Of a stretch of 7,708 nt of DNA, positions 7,333 to 7,708 are shown one piece after another. This DNA comes from Cryomorphaceae bacterium. Lineage in GTDB: Bacteria; Bacteroidota; Bacteroidia; Flavobacteriales_D; Crocinitomicaceae. A program made the position numbers and the translations under genes. Below the pieces are notes generated by a model that was not told where the DNA came from, made no database searches, and saw nothing but the letters and a program-made list of their open reading frames with translations. The stretch spans positions 1 to 7,708 of the forward strand of contig JAIXRD010000099.1 in assembly GCA_027485365.1 (NCBI GenBank). Reading direction: 5' to 3'. Numbering within the stretch: the first letter of the stretch is position 1; each line of letters starts with the position of its first letter.

Positions 7333-7705
7333 TGATCGTTCGATAGGCGTGAGCAATTAGATCATGAATTTCTATGTAGGCTAAGGCTGCCTCGGATGTA
7401 GCTTCTAGGTTTACTAAAGGAGCTTTTCCCGCATCGAATGCTTGCTTCCAACGAAGCGCACAGAGACACCAGAAGTCACCTGCTTTTAAACCGGGAAAAT
7501 CATATGTTGGTATTGGTGTGGAAAGGTCATTTCCCATTGTTTTTGAGAAGACAAGAAATTCGTCGGTCATTTGAGCGCACACTACATGGCGTCCTTCATC
7601 GAGCGCATCAGTTCGACATAGGCCATCCCGGTAAAACCCTGTCATTGGATCCATACAGCAGGGAATTAAAGGCTCTCCAAAAATATTTTTTTGTACTGTT
7701 TTCAT
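7325..7705 (-). CDS. DUF2237 family conserved protein
   Basis: 126-aa soluble protein with no signal peptide or membrane segment; it spans essentially the whole DUF2237 family. Recognised by the near-consensus blocks NIFGEPLIPCCMDPMTGFYRDG, with a C-C pair at residues 16-17, then LCRTD, HVVCAQMTDEFLVFSK, GNDLSTPIPTYDFPGLKAGDFWCLCALRW with a CxC-type pair, and the closing LEATSEAALAYI..HDLIAHA. The six cysteines and conserved acidic residues suggest metal binding or redox chemistry, but the function of the family is not established to my knowledge. The ATG at 7705 lies 3 bases inside the right edge, so the gene is complete but its promoter is outside the window. Its stop overlaps the SelO start by 8 bp. 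Confidence 0.92.
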   Translation of the reverse strand: MKTVQKNIFGEPLIPCCMDPMTGFYRDGLCRTDALDEGRHVVCAQMTDEFLVFSKTMGNDLSTPIPTYDFPGLKAGDFWCLCALRWKQAFDAGKAPLVNLEATSEAALAYIEIHDLIAHAYRTINE

Positions 7706-7708
7706 GAC

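Noticed and set aside
7333..7356. Eight-residue N-terminal extension of SelO starting at TTG 7356
   Set aside because: TTG start with a 32-bp overlap; the ATG at 7332 fits the family N-terminus and gives a tight 8-bp overlap.
7438..7707. Plus-strand 89-codon reading frame at the right edge
   Set aside because: Antisense to the DUF2237 gene, whose conservation is unmistakable.

Overview
The window looks like chromosomal DNA from a member of the Bacteroidota, probably Flavobacteriales-like. The evidence is AT-rich sequence, promoter candidates of the Bacteroidota TAnnTTTG type rather than the sigma70 type, little use of Shine-Dalgarno sequences, and protein families of that flavour (a TetR regulator with a YLKDP-SS N-terminal arm, and a TolC/HlyD/ABC export set). 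The assignment rests on sequence style only; no marker gene is present.

All seven genes lie on the minus strand, so transcription runs from right to left. At the right end, a small conserved cysteine-rich protein (DUF2237, 7325-7705) overlaps by 8 bp the gene for a SelO-type protein AMPylator pseudokinase (5887-7332). After an 82-bp gap containing a promoter candidate and a nested palindrome comes a tightly packed four-gene export operon: TetR regulator (5142-5804), ABC-exporter-like protein (3478-5145), HlyD/AcrA-type membrane fusion protein (2121-3476) and TolC-type outer-membrane channel (748-2124). The joins in this operon are a 4-bp ATGA overlap, a 1-bp gap and a 4-bp ATGA overlap. After 74 bp, a membrane-anchored protein resembling the phosphodiester glycosidase (NAGPA/DUF2233) family starts at 673 and runs off the left edge.

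The four-gene operon has the layout of a tripartite exporter: inner-membrane pump, periplasmic adaptor, outer-membrane channel, plus its own repressor. The adaptor keeps the R-x3-L-x6-S hairpin-tip motif used to dock onto TolC, and the channel keeps both hairpin-tip regions. The pump is abnormal. Its six-helix membrane domain and the full-length nucleotide-binding fold are intact, but the Walker A lysine and glycines, the LSGGQ signature, the Walker B aspartate, the D-loop aspartate and the switch histidine are all replaced. It appears to be an ABC exporter with an inactive ATPase, kept in frame inside an otherwise intact and apparently regulated operon. This is the main finding of the window.

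There is no gene-free stretch longer than 300 bases, and I saw no RNA gene, insertion sequence, CRISPR array or clear intrinsic terminator.
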